Notes: generated from the sequence alone by a model not told the origin. Positions 1 through 9,130 are shown, numbered from the stretch's first letter. The stretch: 64,000 nt of DNA from an uncultured Sutterella sp. (GCA_937906995.1 CALESB010000058.1:31817-95816), one strand, 5' to 3'. Made by a program: numbers and translations.

Positions 1-788
1 TCAGCAGAATTATCACGGTTATCACCCATCATGAAGTAATAACCCTCAGGAACTTTACAAACCAAATCTCCACGCTCATAAGCACAGAATTTCAAACCAT
101 TATGACCTTGAACAGGACGAGCCATGGATGGTAATTTTGTATTTTCAATAATGGAATGTTTAACACCCGATAAGTTTTCCTCATACTTCTTAAAATCAGT
201 GTAGGTATCCTTATCAAAGAATGTTCCATCATCAACCTTAGCTTGGAGTTGGCCATTTACATACAAGTTCTTTCCGACATAGCGCACTTCATCACCCGGC
301 AATCCAACAACACGCTTGATGAAGTCAACATTACGATCTAATGGATATTTAAATACAACAATGTCCCCACGCTTAGGCTCTGAGCCTTGAGTAATTTGCC
401 AATTAAATACTGGGAATTTCACTCCGTACTCGTACTTATTGACTGCAATAAAGTCACCAACGTGCAAAGTGGGCAACATCGATCCCGACGGGATACGAAA
501 TGGCTCGATGATAAATGAACGCACTATAAAAACCGCCAAAATGACTGGAAACAAAGCTCCGGACCATTCCATCCACTTTGGCTGGGCAGTCATTTGGTTA
601 TACATGGATTGGCTTTCACCAATTATTGCGATATCACCGCGATCAATTGCCGTTCGATTGTCTTCCTCAAACTTTCGACAAGCATCCTTTGCACGCTTTA
701 CACGAGCAGGGGCCCACTTAAACTTGTCCAAAGCCCACAAAATACCTGTGACAATTGTTAATACCAATAAAAACAATGAGAAATTCAC
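1..788 (-). CDS. lepB: Signal peptidase I (partial, C-terminus beyond left edge)
   Basis: Membrane serine protease that removes signal peptides from exported preproteins on the outer face of the inner membrane. About 262 codons are visible. There is an N-terminal membrane segment (MNFSLFLLVLTIVTGILWAL), a basic linker, a second membrane segment, then box B with the catalytic serine in PSGSMLPTL, the catalytic-lysine box IKRVVGLPGDEV and the GDNRDNS box at the edge. The start is a GTG at 786-788, chosen because an AGAGG ribosome site lies just upstream and the reading frame begins with the expected anchor. It follows lepA by 11 bases, the usual lepA-lepB operon of proteobacteria, so rnc and era would be expected further left. 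Only the last residues are missing. Confidence 0.95.
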   Translation of the reverse strand, partial: MNFSLFLLVLTIVTGILWALDKFKWAPARVKRAKDACRKFEEDNRTAIDRGDIAIIGESQSMYNQMTAQPKWMEWSGALFPVILAVFIVRSFIIEPFRIPSGSMLPTLHVGDFIAVNKYEYGVKFPVFNWQITQGSEPKRGDIVVFKYPLDRNVDFIKRVVGLPGDEVRYVGKNLYVNGQLQAKVDDGTFFDKDTYTDFKKYEENLSGVKHSIIENTKLPSMARPVQGHNGLKFCAYERGDLVCKVPEGYYFMMGDNRDNSA

Positions 789-799
789 AATAGAGCCTC

Positions 800-2593
800 T
801 TACTTATCTTGTACTTGCAAAATAGCCAAGAAGGCCTCTTGAGGAATTTCCACCGAGCCAACTTGTTTCATACGTTTCTTACCTGCCTTTTGCTTTTCAA
901 GTAACTTGCGTTTACGCGTGATGTCACCACCGTAGCACTTTGCCAAAACGTTTTTACGCAGGGCTTTAACGTTTTCACGAGCAATAATATTGGCCCCAAT
1001 AGCGGCTTGAATAGCAACGTCATACATCTGACGAGGAATTAAGCTACGCAAACGCGTCACGATTTCTCGACCACGTGAGACTGAATTTGAACGGTGAATA
1101 ATAGAAGATAACGCATCAACTCGATCACCGTTGATTAACATATCTACTTTCACCACATCTGCTGCACGGTATTCCATGAACTCGTAGTCCATGGAAGCAT
1201 AGCCACGCGTTAAAGACTTTAAGCGATCAAAGAAGTCCAACACGATTTCAGCCAATGGCAACTCGTATGTTAAGTGCACTTGTCGACCATGGTATGCCAG
1301 GTTTGTCTGAATACCGCGTTTTTCATTACACAGTTTCATGACCGTACCAACATATTCGTCAGGCACAAAAATGGTTACCTTATCAATGGGCTCTCTAATT
1401 TCTGCAATTTTGTCAGGAGAAGGCAACTTGGATGGATTTTCAACTTGTAGTAACTCTCCATCTGTTTTAAGAACCTCATAGACCACAGACGGAGCTGTTG
1501 TAATCAAGTCCATGTCGTATTCTCGCTCAAGACGCTCTTGAACAATATCCATGTGCAGCAAGCCTAAAAAGCCGGCGCGGAAACCAAAACCTAATGCCTG
1601 AGAAACTTCTGGTTCAAATTGCAACGCAGCATCATTGAGTTGCAATTTCGTCAATGCATCACGCAAAGCTTCATATTGGTTAGACTCAACTGGATAAAGC
1701 CCGGCAAATACTTGAGGTTTAACTTCCTTAAAACCTGGCAATGGTTTATCGGCCATCCTATTGCTTAAAGTAATGGTGTCGCCAACTCGAGCATCTTTCA
1801 ACTCTTTAATACCCGCAATGACAAAGCCTACTTCACCGGCTGTAAGCTCTGGGAACGTTGTTGACTTCGGCGTAAACTTACCGACTTGCTCAACCAGATG
1901 ATTAGCACCAGTGCTCATCAAGTAAATCTTATCTTTGGGTTTGATTCGACCATTTACAACGCGAACAAGCATAACTACACCGACGTAGTTATCAAACCAA
2001 CTATCAATCACAAGTGCTTGAAGTGGAGCTTCATCGTCACCTTCAGGAGGAGGTACATTCTTAACAATGCTCTCAAGAATGTCATCAACGCCCATACCAG
2101 TCTTAGCAGAACAAGCAATAGCGTCAGTCGCATCAATACCGATAACATCTTCAATCTCTTCTTTAGCCGCATCGGGATTGGCACTATTGAGGTCCATCTT
2201 ATTAAGGACTGGCAACACCTCAACACCCAAATCAATGGCTGTGTAGCAATTTGCAACCGTTTGAGCTTCAACACCTTGCGTTGCATCTACCACTAAAAGA
2301 GCCCCTTCACAGGCACTCAATGAGCGAGAGACTTCATAAGAAAAGTCAACGTGCCCCGGAGTATCAATCAAATTTAACTCATAAACTTGACCGTCCTGGG
2401 CCTTATATTTCAATGCGGCCGTTTGAGCCTTAATCGTAATACCACGTTCTTTTTCAAGGTCCATAGAGTCTAATACTTGAGACTCCATTTCTCGATCACT
2501 TAAGCCCCCGCATCGATGAATAATGCGGTCCGCCAAAGTAGATTTACCATGGTCAATGTGGGCAATAATGGAAAAATTGCGAATATTTTGCAT
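800..2593 (-). CDS. lepA: Elongation factor 4 (LepA, ribosome back-translocase GTPase)
   Basis: Translational GTPase that binds stalled or mis-translocated ribosomes. The 597-aa product matches the family length. It begins [19 protein letters not shown], with the G1 loop AHIDHGKS, the G3 box DTPGH and the G4 box NKMD, followed by EF-G-like domains and the LepA-specific basic C-terminus ([24 protein letters not shown]). An upstream in-frame TTG would add eight residues; the ATG at 2593 is preferred because family members start right before the N-I-R-N-F-S block, although the ribosome site in front of it is weak. It is translated just ahead of lepB. Confidence 0.97.
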   Translation of the reverse strand: MQNIRNFSIIAHIDHGKSTLADRIIHRCGGLSDREMESQVLDSMDLEKERGITIKAQTAALKYKAQDGQVYELNLIDTPGHVDFSYEVSRSLSACEGALLVVDATQGVEAQTVANCYTAIDLGVEVLPVLNKMDLNSANPDAAKEEIEDVIGIDATDAIACSAKTGMGVDDILESIVKNVPPPEGDDEAPLQALVIDSWFDNYVGVVMLVRVVNGRIKPKDKIYLMSTGANHLVEQVGKFTPKSTTFPELTAGEVGFVIAGIKELKDARVGDTITLSNRMADKPLPGFKEVKPQVFAGLYPVESNQYEALRDALTKLQLNDAALQFEPEVSQALGFGFRAGFLGLLHMDIVQERLEREYDMDLITTAPSVVYEVLKTDGELLQVENPSKLPSPDKIAEIREPIDKVTIFVPDEYVGTVMKLCNEKRGIQTNLAYHGRQVHLTYELPLAEIVLDFFDRLKSLTRGYASMDYEFMEYRAADVVKVDMLINGDRVDALSSIIHRSNSVSRGREIVTRLRSLIPRQMYDVAIQAAIGANIIARENVKALRKNVLAKCYGGDITRKRKLLEKQKAGKKRMKQVGSVEIPQEAFLAILQVQDK

Positions 2594-2804
2594 AAAAATG
2601 TCGTCAGTTCCGATCAAAAACCAAAAAGTCGGACCAATGGGAAAACCGGCTGCAGATAACTGCCTTTCCCTTTATTCCGAAACAACTTATTTTAACATCA
2701 AACATCAAAGTATTCGGGACTTCAAATGCTTAATAAATAAAAATTTACATGAAAAAGCAAAGATTTATGTTATTGTTGGACAGAACTAATCTCTTTGTAT
2801 TTTT

Positions 2805-2987
2805 ATGCGTTACGTCATCACTATTTTTGCCGTTACCGCGCTTTTTGTTTATTTGTATAAACGCACATTTCAAGACTTCCGTTCTGGTTATGAAGAGGGC
2901 TTAAAAATCGGCAATGCTTTATCGCAAAAGCAAAAGCGCTCCCAAAAGGAGCGCCAAAAGAATAATCCTCGAAAGTCAAGCGACTAG
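2805..2987 (+). CDS. Possible 60-aa single-span membrane protein (doubtful)
   Basis: The frame starts with a hydrophobic segment (VITIFAVTALFVYLY) and continues into a highly charged, Lys/Arg/Gln-rich tail, which looks like a small anchored protein. Against it: no clear ribosome site precedes the ATG, the frame runs through a strong terminator hairpin serving the opposite strand, and its end overlaps the stop of the deaminase gene by four bases. No family is recognised. It is listed so that the gap between lepA and the deaminase gene is not left blank. Confidence 0.25.
   Translation: MRYVITIFAVTALFVYLYKRTFQDFRSGYEEGLKIGNALSQKQKRSQKERQKNNPRKSSD
2926..2955 (-). terminator. Intrinsic terminator after the deaminase gene
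   Basis: Arms GCGCTCC (2936-2942) and GGAGCGC (2948-2954) form a perfect 7-bp stem with a 5-base loop. Read on the minus strand it is followed by TTTTGCTTTTG. It lies about 30 bases past the stop of the dCMP-deaminase-like gene. Confidence 0.75.
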
Positions 2988-3400
2988 AGCTGCTCAACAT
3001 GAATACCAGCCCTCTTTAGAAATTGAATGCCAGCATCATCACGGTAAGCCTCATGATAGTACACGTGAGTAATACCGCATTTTTGAATCAAAAGAGAGCA
3101 ATGAATACAAGGACTATGTGAAATGAAAATAGAAGCCCCCTTAGAGGAGTAGCCATTTTCACAGAGCTTTGCAATCGCGTTAAGCTCTGCGTGCTGCACT
3201 TCTGGACGAGTCACAAGTTTCCCATCAACTTCCATTTCACAACAGTTGTCATAACCCGTTGGCATGCCATTCCAACCAAATGAAATAATCGAGTGATTCT
3301 TTACGATTACGCAACCCACTTTTAAGCGCTGAGCGTAGCTACGTTGCGCTGTTAAAAGTGCGATTTGCATATACATTTCATTGTCTTTACGGATATCCAT
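2984..3400 (-). CDS. Deoxycytidylate (dCMP) deaminase family protein
   Basis: Zinc-dependent cytidine-deaminase-fold enzyme, probably converting dCMP to dUMP for thymidylate synthesis. The 138-aa chain has the zinc signature HAELNA (catalytic Glu) and SPCIHC (two Cys ligands), plus an N-terminal SYAQRLKVGCVIVKNHSIIS stretch typical of dCMP deaminase/ComEB proteins. TadA is encoded separately in this window, so this is unlikely to be the tRNA deaminase. An AGAGAG ribosome site precedes the ATG. It lies downstream of fabF, behind a weak hairpin. The substrate is inferred from family resemblance only. Confidence 0.85.
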   Translation of the reverse strand: MDIRKDNEMYMQIALLTAQRSYAQRLKVGCVIVKNHSIISFGWNGMPTGYDNCCEMEVDGKLVTRPEVQHAELNAIAKLCENGYSSKGASIFISHSPCIHCSLLIQKCGITHVYYHEAYRDDAGIQFLKRAGIHVEQL

Positions 3401-3423
3401 TTCAACTCTCTTTTAATCACAAC

Positions 3424-3454
3424 AAAAGGCCAAGAGATATCCCCTTAGCCTTTT
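3424..3454 (-). terminator. Weak terminator between fabF and the deaminase gene
   Basis: On the minus strand AAAAGGC and GCCTTTT arms (3424-3430 and 3448-3454) can pair across an imperfect inner stem, but the following T-run is interrupted (TTTTGTTGTG). It may only reduce read-through. Confidence 0.4.
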
Positions 3455-3472
3455 AGAATCCGACGAGATTAA

Positions 3473-4705
3473 TTACTCTTCAAAACGCTTAAAGATCAAT
3501 GTGCCATTCGTACCACCGAAGCCAAAAGAGTTTTTCATGGCGTAACGAATTTGCATTGGACGAGCCTCATTTGCACAATAGTCTAAGTCGCATTCAGGAT
3601 CTTGCTCAACAATATTGATTGTCGGAGGTGAAACTTGGTTTTTAACAGCCAAAATCGTAAAGATGGATTCGATACCACCCGCACCTCCCAACAAGTGACC
3701 GGTCATGGATTTCGTAGAATTCACAACAACATTAGAGGCGGCTTCACCAAATGCAGCTTTAATAGCCTTTGTTTCGTTGACGTCACCCACGCTCGTGGAA
3801 GTACCGTGAGCATTCAGGTAGTCAATTTGATCCGGGGTCACACCAGCTTGCTTCATAGCCATTTGCATACAACGCATCGGACCATCTGTATTCGGGGATG
3901 TAATGTGATAAGCGTCGCTCGTTAAACCATAACCAACTAATTCAGCATAAATCTTGGCGCCACGAGCCTTGGCATGTTCATACTCTTCCAACACAACGCA
4001 GCCCGCACCTTCACCCATAACAAAACCATCACGATCCTTATCAAAAGGACGAGAGGCATGTTCTGGATCATCATTGCGACGACTCAAGGCATGCATATTA
4101 TCGAAAGCGGCAACACCCACCGGGTTAAGGTCACTGTCTGTACCACCAGCCACCATCATATCGGCATCACCTCGACGGATAATCCAACTGGCTTCACCAA
4201 TCGAATGTAAACCAGTCGTGCAGGCCGTAACATGAGCTAAATTTGGTCCCTTCAAGCCAAACATGATCGAAAGTTGACCAGAAGTCATGTTGATAATAGA
4301 GCCCGGAATCATGAAGGGGGAAACACGACGAGGACCACGTTCATCACAAGCATGCTGATTTTCACAAATCATTGGCAAACCACCAATGCCAGAACCAACA
4401 CAACAACCAAAGCGGGTCAAGTCTTCATTTTCTAAATCTAAACCACTGTCTCGAATAGCCTGCACGCCAGCCGCGACACCGAAGTGAAGAAAACGGTCAT
4501 AGCGACGAGCTTCTTTCGGGTTCAAGTATTCACCAATATCAAAATCTTTCACTTCACCTGCAATTTGGCAATTCAAATTACTGGCATCAAAGCGCGTGAT
4601 ATTGGTAATACCTGACTTACCAGCTAAGGCATTTTCCCAACTTGTTTTAACATCATTACCAATCGGGCATACCATCCCAATCCCCGTCACGACAACACGA
4701 CGCAT
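3473..4705 (-). CDS. fabF: Beta-ketoacyl-ACP synthase II
   Basis: Condensing enzyme that elongates acyl-ACP with malonyl-ACP in type II fatty acid synthesis. The 410-aa product starts MRRVVVTGIGMVCPIGNDV and carries the Cys-His-His triad: Cys in HVTACTTG, His in NAHGTSTSVGD, His in MTGHLLGGAGG. The ATG at 4705 is chosen over an upstream in-frame start because TTGGAGAA sits immediately in front of it and the family begins there. It is separated from acpP by 106 bases that contain a terminator-like hairpin, so its expression probably depends on partial read-through from the abundant acpP transcript. Confidence 0.97.
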   Translation of the reverse strand: MRRVVVTGIGMVCPIGNDVKTSWENALAGKSGITNITRFDASNLNCQIAGEVKDFDIGEYLNPKEARRYDRFLHFGVAAGVQAIRDSGLDLENEDLTRFGCCVGSGIGGLPMICENQHACDERGPRRVSPFMIPGSIINMTSGQLSIMFGLKGPNLAHVTACTTGLHSIGEASWIIRRGDADMMVAGGTDSDLNPVGVAAFDNMHALSRRNDDPEHASRPFDKDRDGFVMGEGAGCVVLEEYEHAKARGAKIYAELVGYGLTSDAYHITSPNTDGPMRCMQMAMKQAGVTPDQIDYLNAHGTSTSVGDVNETKAIKAAFGEAASNVVVNSTKSMTGHLLGGAGGIESIFTILAVKNQVSPPTINIVEQDPECDLDYCANEARPMQIRYAMKNSFGFGGTNGTLIFKRFEE

Positions 4706-4734
4706 GAATATTCTCCAAAAGTTCGAATTAGACT

Positions 4735-4788
4735 CAAAAAAGAATCCCCGCCTAAACAACCTGAATGGATTAGGTGTTTACAGCGGGG
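4735..4788 (-). terminator. Terminator/attenuator between acpP and fabF
   Basis: On the minus strand a long hairpin forms from arms 4772-4788 and 4746-4762: 6 bp of CCCCGC/GCGGGG, a small internal loop, 5 bp, a one-base bulge, 4 bp, and a 9-base loop. It is followed at once by ATTCTTTTTTGAG. It lies after the acpP stop and just before the fabF ribosome site, as expected for a partial terminator that sets the acpP:fabF ratio. Confidence 0.75.
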
Positions 4789-4811
4789 AGCCATCTTAAC
4801 GATGGTAACGA

Positions 4812-5048
4812 TTACTTAGCGTTGGCTTGGATGAAGTCAATGGCTTGTTGAACCGTGCGCAACTTTTCTTGTTGATCATCGGGGATTTCAACCTTGAAGG
4901 CATCTTCCAAAGCCATAACCAACTCAACCGTATCCAAAGAGTCAGCACCGAGGTCTTCAATGAAAGCAGATTCGTTCTTGATATCGGCTTCATTGATACT
5001 CAATTGTTCGGCGATAACCTTCTTGACACGTTGTTCGATGTCGTTCAT
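4812..5048 (-). CDS. acpP: Acyl carrier protein
   Basis: Small acidic carrier of growing acyl chains. The 78-aa chain shows the phosphopantetheine attachment site GADSLDTVE (Ser of DSL), the N-terminal [16 protein letters not shown] helix and the acidic helix II of the family. A strong AGGAG site precedes the ATG. It sits between fabG and fabF, has its own promoter just upstream and a terminator-like hairpin downstream, consistent with a separate abundant mRNA. Confidence 0.98.
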   Translation of the reverse strand: MNDIEQRVKKVIAEQLSINEADIKNESAFIEDLGADSLDTVELVMALEDAFKVEIPDDQQEKLRTVQQAIDFIQANAK

Positions 5049-5083
5049 TTGTTAAGTCTCCTTGATAAATAACTTAGCGATGC

Positions 5084-5112
5084 AGTATAAAAAGTGAAGC
5101 ACTGCATCTCAA
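5084..5112 (-). promoter_or_regulatory. Probable sigma-70 promoter of acpP
   Basis: On the minus strand TTGAGA (5107-5112) and TATACT (5084-5089) are separated by exactly 17 bases, about 36 bases ahead of the acpP start. The element lies inside an inverted repeat (GATGCAGT...ACTGCATC), which might be an operator or 5'-UTR hairpin. Confidence 0.6.
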
Positions 5113-5181
5113 TAATAGAATTTCCCTTATTCTATCAGAGCATTGCTCATTTGCGCAGTACCAAAATTACGCAATATAGCG

Positions 5182-5946
5182 TTATACCATGTACATACCA
5201 CCATTGACATGCAGCGTAATGCCTGTGATATAGGCCGCGGCAGGCGATGCAAGGTATAAAACCGCCCGGGCGATATCATCCGTTTGACCGAGTCTAGCAA
5301 GAGGAATTTGAGCCATTAATGCTTGTCTATGATCTTCTGGCAATGCTGCTGTCATGTCCGTTTCAATGAAACCTGGAGCAACACAATTAACCGTAATATT
5401 ACGGCTAGCTAGTTCTCTTGCTAACGCACGGGTCATACCTGCAACACCAGCTTTGGCTGCTGCATAATTGGCTTGGCCAGCATTACCCATACTACCAACA
5501 ACGCTAACAATATTAATAATGCGACCATGACGAGCCTTCATCATACCTCGCATTACAATGCGACTTAAGCGAAATGCCGGGGTTAAATTTGTATCAATAA
5601 CTTCTTGCCACTGCTCATCTTTCATACGCATGGCCAAACCATCACGAGTAATACCTGCGTTATTGACTAAAACAGTGATAGCTCCAAACTCTTTAGCAAC
5701 CGTAGCCAATTGTTCTTCAGATTGAGTGGCATCTGTGACGTTTAATACAACACCACGACCTTTGCCTTGAGCTGCGACAATCTTGTCCGTAATTGCTTGT
5801 GCGCCGGATTCACTAGTCGCAGTTCCAATGACAGTTGCGCCAGCTTCCAAGCACTTATCTAAAATATCGGCCCCAATACCTCGAGAGGCCCCCGTAATAA
5901 AAACAACTTCACCAGCCAATGCATCATTGGTAAAAACGTTTGACAT
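5182..5946 (-). CDS. fabG: 3-oxoacyl-ACP reductase
   Basis: NADPH-dependent reductase of the fatty acid elongation cycle, a short-chain dehydrogenase. The 254-aa chain has the cofactor loop TGASRGIG, the NNAG motif and the catalytic Ser-Tyr-Lys set in VSVVGSMGNAGQANYAAAK. It ends with the usual ITLHVNGGMYM tail. AAGGAAAAA lies in front of the ATG. The gene follows fabD by ten bases and is co-transcribed with it. Confidence 0.97.
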   Translation of the reverse strand: MSNVFTNDALAGEVVFITGASRGIGADILDKCLEAGATVIGTATSESGAQAITDKIVAAQGKGRGVVLNVTDATQSEEQLATVAKEFGAITVLVNNAGITRDGLAMRMKDEQWQEVIDTNLTPAFRLSRIVMRGMMKARHGRIINIVSVVGSMGNAGQANYAAAKAGVAGMTRALARELASRNITVNCVAPGFIETDMTAALPEDHRQALMAQIPLARLGQTDDIARAVLYLASPAAAYITGITLHVNGGMYMV

Positions 5947-5956
5947 TTATTTTTCC

Positions 5957-6892
5957 TTACAGAGCTTTAACTTGTTCCAAAACAGACTTGAGGGACTCTT
6001 CCGAGTTAACATTCATCACCACAATGGATGGATCAATGCGCTTAATTAAGCCAGCTAGTACTCGACCTGGGCCACATTCAACAACATGAGTAACACCTTG
6101 GGCCTTGAAGAACTCTATAGTCTTAACCCATTGAACTGCTCCTGCGGCCTGTTGAGCCAATGCATCGACAATGGCATCCTTGTCGCCATGAACGGTCACA
6201 TCAATATTGGCAACAACATCCACCGTCGGGGCGGACATCAGAGTTTCATTCAATCGTGCTCTCAAAGCATCGCTTGCAGGCTTCATCAATGAAGAGTGAA
6301 ACGGTGCAGACACAGGTAAAACCAATGCACGTTTTGCACCTTTTTCTTTAGCAATAACACAGGCATCTTCGACAGCGTCCTTGACGCCTGCAATTACCAC
6401 TTGACCCGGGGAGTTAAAATTCACTGCCTCAACAATCCCCTTTTCAGATGCTTGTGCACAGACTTCTGCAACAACGTCATCAGCTAGGCCTAAAATTGCA
6501 GCCATTCCACCGACCCCAACCGGTACAGCATCCTGCATTGCTTTAGCGCGAAAACGCACTAATTTAACAGCCTCTGGAATTGAGAAGACACCGGCAGCTG
6601 TTAGAGCCGAATATTCCCCTAAAGAGTGACCTGCCATTAAGGAGGGAAGTGGTCCTCCCAATGATTTCCAAGCCTCAAACATGGCAACAGATGCTGTCAG
6701 CAATGCTGGTTGCGTATTAACCGTTAGATTTAAGTCTTCGGCGGGGCCCTCGTGAATCATTTTGATGAGATTCTCCCCAAGTGCTTCATTGGCTTGACAC
6801 AATACCTTTTGAACAGTTTCATTTTGCTCAAAGCTATCCAACATACCAACAGATTGAGAGCCTTGCCCAGGGAAAACGAAAGCTAATTTCAT
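5957..6892 (-). CDS. fabD: Malonyl-CoA:ACP transacylase
   Basis: Transfers malonyl from CoA to ACP to supply the elongation unit. The 311-aa chain begins KLAFVFPGQGSQ, has the nucleophilic serine in the elbow AGHSLGEYSA, the arginine that binds the malonyl carboxylate in KLVRFRAKAMQ, and the catalytic histidine in VSAPFHSSLM. Sixteen bases separate it from fabH upstream, and fabG follows after ten bases, so fabH-fabD-fabG is one transcription unit. Confidence 0.97.
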   Translation of the reverse strand: MKLAFVFPGQGSQSVGMLDSFEQNETVQKVLCQANEALGENLIKMIHEGPAEDLNLTVNTQPALLTASVAMFEAWKSLGGPLPSLMAGHSLGEYSALTAAGVFSIPEAVKLVRFRAKAMQDAVPVGVGGMAAILGLADDVVAEVCAQASEKGIVEAVNFNSPGQVVIAGVKDAVEDACVIAKEKGAKRALVLPVSAPFHSSLMKPASDALRARLNETLMSAPTVDVVANIDVTVHGDKDAIVDALAQQAAGAVQWVKTIEFFKAQGVTHVVECGPGRVLAGLIKRIDPSIVVMNVNSEESLKSVLEQVKAL

Positions 6893-6908
6893 AACTCTAT
6901 ATCCTAAA

Positions 6909-7892
6909 TTACCACTTTAAAAGAACGCTACCCCAGGCCATACCGGCACCGACGGCTTGCATTAAAACAATATCGCCTTTTTGAATTAAATCGTGACGAA
7001 CTGCATTATCCAATGCCAAGGGCACAGAGGCCGCAGAGGTATTACCGTGGCGATTAACTGTCACTACCATTTTTTCTAAATCCACACCGATTTTTTGAGC
7101 CACTTTTTCCATAATGCGATAATTGGCTTGATGTGGAATGTAGTGGTTGACGTCAGCAGCTGTCAAATTAGCTGCATTAAGCACATGAGAGGCACTTTGG
7201 GACATCGCCGATACAGCCATCTTAAATACGGCCTGGCCATCCATCCGAACAAAAGCCTCACCTCTAGACTCACCACCCTCAAAGCGCGCTTCGCAGCCAA
7301 GAATTTTTTCATCTAATCGACCATCTGCAGACAAGTGAGAGGCCAAAATCCCTGGTTCTTCGCTTGCCTCTAAAATCACAGCCCCTGCTCCATCACCAAA
7401 AAGCACGCATGTAGAACGATCATCCCAATCCACGATTCTGCTCATGATATCCACACCTACTACCAAGGCCTTCTTATAAGCACCTGTTCGAATCAGCGCA
7501 TCCGCATTCACCAGTGCATAGACGAAACCGGCACATACAGCCTGCAAGTCAAAAGCAGCACCTTGCTTACATCCAAGTAATTTTTGTAATTGACATGCGG
7601 TAGAGGGAAATACCATATCAGGTGTAGTCGTTGCCACAATTATGAGATCAATGTCTTCTGGAGCAACAGAACTATTCCAGAAAGCTGAACGTGCAGCTCT
7701 TTCTGCAAGTCTTGTGGTCGTTAAATCTCTTTCAGCCAAATAACGCTTTTCAATTCCTGTACGAGTGCGAATCCATTCATCATTTGTTTCAATGTTTCGC
7801 AAAGAAAGTTCTTGAGCTAATTGGGAGTTCGTTGTTGCCTTTTCTGGCAGCGCAGAACCCGTTCCTACGATACGAGAATAAATTTGTGACAT
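6909..7892 (-). CDS. fabH: Beta-ketoacyl-ACP synthase III
   Basis: Initiates fatty acid synthesis by condensing acetyl-CoA with malonyl-ACP. The 327-aa chain carries the Cys-His-Asn triad: Cys in LQAVCAGF, His in HYIPHQANYRI, Asn in NRHGNTSAAS. AAAGGTCGGGAA precedes the ATG. It is the first gene of the fabH-fabD-fabG unit, because a strong terminator separates it from rpmF. The usual neighbour plsX is absent from the upstream gap. Confidence 0.97.
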   Translation of the reverse strand: MSQIYSRIVGTGSALPEKATTNSQLAQELSLRNIETNDEWIRTRTGIEKRYLAERDLTTTRLAERAARSAFWNSSVAPEDIDLIIVATTTPDMVFPSTACQLQKLLGCKQGAAFDLQAVCAGFVYALVNADALIRTGAYKKALVVGVDIMSRIVDWDDRSTCVLFGDGAGAVILEASEEPGILASHLSADGRLDEKILGCEARFEGGESRGEAFVRMDGQAVFKMAVSAMSQSASHVLNAANLTAADVNHYIPHQANYRIMEKVAQKIGVDLEKMVVTVNRHGNTSAASVPLALDNAVRHDLIQKGDIVLMQAVGAGMAWGSVLLKW

Positions 7893-8032
7893 TTCCCGAC
7901 CTTTCTTCTATCAAAATATGGACCACTTAATTGTAAAAGAAAGATGAGCATTATTGCGTATGCAAAAATGGTGACTTTTAAGTCCTTGAAATCACTTTTG
8001 CAAGCAGATGTTAAGAAAAGACGTTTCATTTG

Positions 8033-8072
8033 AAAAGAAAAAAGGAACCCAAAATGGATTCCTTTTTCTTTT
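8033..8072. terminator. Terminator after rpmF
   Basis: Arms AAAAGAAAAAAGGAA (8033-8047) and TTCCTTTTTCTTTT (8059-8072) form a long A/T-flanked hairpin with a T-run on either strand. It ends the yceD-rpmF transcript and insulates fabH. It also cuts through the only long open frame of this gap. Confidence 0.75.
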
Positions 8073-8222
8073 AGTCGATCAACAACGGCGGTTAAACGAG
8101 CATCATCTATTTTGTCTCCCACCGCAACGTTTGCACATTGGCTGTGGGGTTTTGGCGTTGCCGGCGAAGGCGAAATACAACCGATAGCCGATTCAACCCA
8201 ATCCGTATTTGACAAGTGACGC
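8073..8222 (-). other. Structured 3' region of rpmF; no gene recognised
   Basis: The 333-base gap between fabH and rpmF should hold plsX in a typical proteobacterium but does not. This part is more GC-rich than its surroundings and foldable: GCAACG and CGTTGC arms enclose about 25 bases, and CCCCACAGCC-type segments face GGTGGGAG. It ends at the terminator, so it could be the long 3' UTR of rpmF or a 3'-derived small RNA. A TTG-initiated frame of 116 codons crosses it (7865-8215) but runs through the terminator into fabH and resembles no family known to me. Confidence 0.3.
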
Positions 8223-8225
8223 TAA

Positions 8226-8405
8226 TTATTCGCCCTTGACGTTGATAACCTTCTTACCACGGTAGAAGCCGTTCGGGCTGATGTGGTGACGAAGGTGCAC
8301 TTCACCGGTCTTCGGTTCAACAGCCGTAGCCGGGTTCGTCAAGAAGTCATGAGCACGGTGATTGCCGCGCTTGTTGGTCGATTTTTTATTTTGTTGGACT
8401 GCCAT
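8226..8405 (-). CDS. rpmF: 50S ribosomal protein L32
   Basis: Structural protein of the large subunit. The 59-aa chain [20 protein letters not shown] and the motif [18 protein letters not shown] are typical of beta-proteobacterial L32. The zinc-binding cysteine pairs found in some bacteria are absent (the C-minus form). The ATG at 8405 is preferred to an upstream in-frame start because L32 always starts MAV and a GGGG site lies just before it. It is co-transcribed with yceD, 98 bases upstream. Confidence 0.97.
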   Translation of the reverse strand: MAVQQNKKSTNKRGNHRAHDFLTNPATAVEPKTGEVHLRHHISPNGFYRGKKVINVKGE

Positions 8406-8503
8406 AGCAATACCCCACGATTGAAAAACATGCAATTATACCCCAGTCAACGCCATTATTCCAATGACATCAACAGGAGCTCGAAAAAAGTTCGCCTATT
8501 GTA

Positions 8504-9037
8504 TCAGTTTTTTTTCATTAAGTCTTTTAAATTTGCAAAAGGATTCGGTTTTTTCTCCTCCTTTTGCTCATTTTTTTCATTTTTAATCTCAACAGGGGGC
8601 TCACAATCCTCGTGTCTAGGGAAATTTGGCAATGATAAGATCGCCTCTTCTTGTACCCACTCTGCCACATTCATTCGCTCAGAACCAATAACGATTTCCC
8701 ACTCTTCATCTTCGTCAATTGGTAAACGATTAGCTTGTACTTCGTTCAACACAAAAAGAAATGGTACTTCACGCTCCACCACTACCTCAATTGGTTTCAT
8801 GCAACGCGTGCATGGTACAAATACATTGCCACTAAATTGCAGTATGGCGCCAGGCAATCCTTTAAACCCATCACAGCCTTCAATAACTACATCAAATACA
8901 TCTTCATCTTTTACATCACACAAAAAAGCACAAAGTTCAGGCATTGACTTAACAGGAACTTGAGTTTCAATGCGTTGATGATTGCGAGAAACAGAAAAAA
9001 TATCGACTGTGGCAAAATTTTGTTTAGACTTCGTCAT
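8504..9037 (-). CDS. yceD: YceD/DUF177 family protein
   Basis: Conserved protein nearly always encoded beside rpmF; YceD homologues have been linked to 23S rRNA accumulation, and the molecular role is not settled. The 177-aa chain has the family marks: a CTRCMKP metal-binding-like pair, an acidic mid-section (DEDEEWE), then LPNFPRHEDC with a cysteine, and the C-terminal NPFANLKDLMK. AAGGAAATATTC precedes the ATG. It shares a 127-base divergent gap with the maf-type gene. Confidence 0.93.
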   Translation of the reverse strand: MTKSKQNFATVDIFSVSRNHQRIETQVPVKSMPELCAFLCDVKDEDVFDVVIEGCDGFKGLPGAILQFSGNVFVPCTRCMKPIEVVVEREVPFLFVLNEVQANRLPIDEDEEWEIVIGSERMNVAEWVQEEAILSLPNFPRHEDCEPPVEIKNEKNEQKEEKKPNPFANLKDLMKKN

Positions 9038-9130
9038 GAATATTTCCTTAACTCAAAAAGGTTTTAAAACCTTTGATGAACTTTAAGAACGTCGGAGAAA
9101 TGCTCTGACGGCAATTGTAAGGTATGTCGA

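Noticed and set aside
439..825. 128-codon frame on the plus strand
   Set aside because: Entirely antisense to lepB and lepA, which are clearly coding; a shadow frame.
7865..8215. 116-codon frame on the minus strand between rpmF and fabH
   Set aside because: It starts with TTG without ribosome site, reads through a strong terminator and overlaps the fabH start; no family resemblance, including to PlsX.
8283..8963. 226-codon frame on the plus strand
   Set aside because: Antisense to rpmF and yceD; Ser/Thr-rich low-complexity translation without ribosome site.
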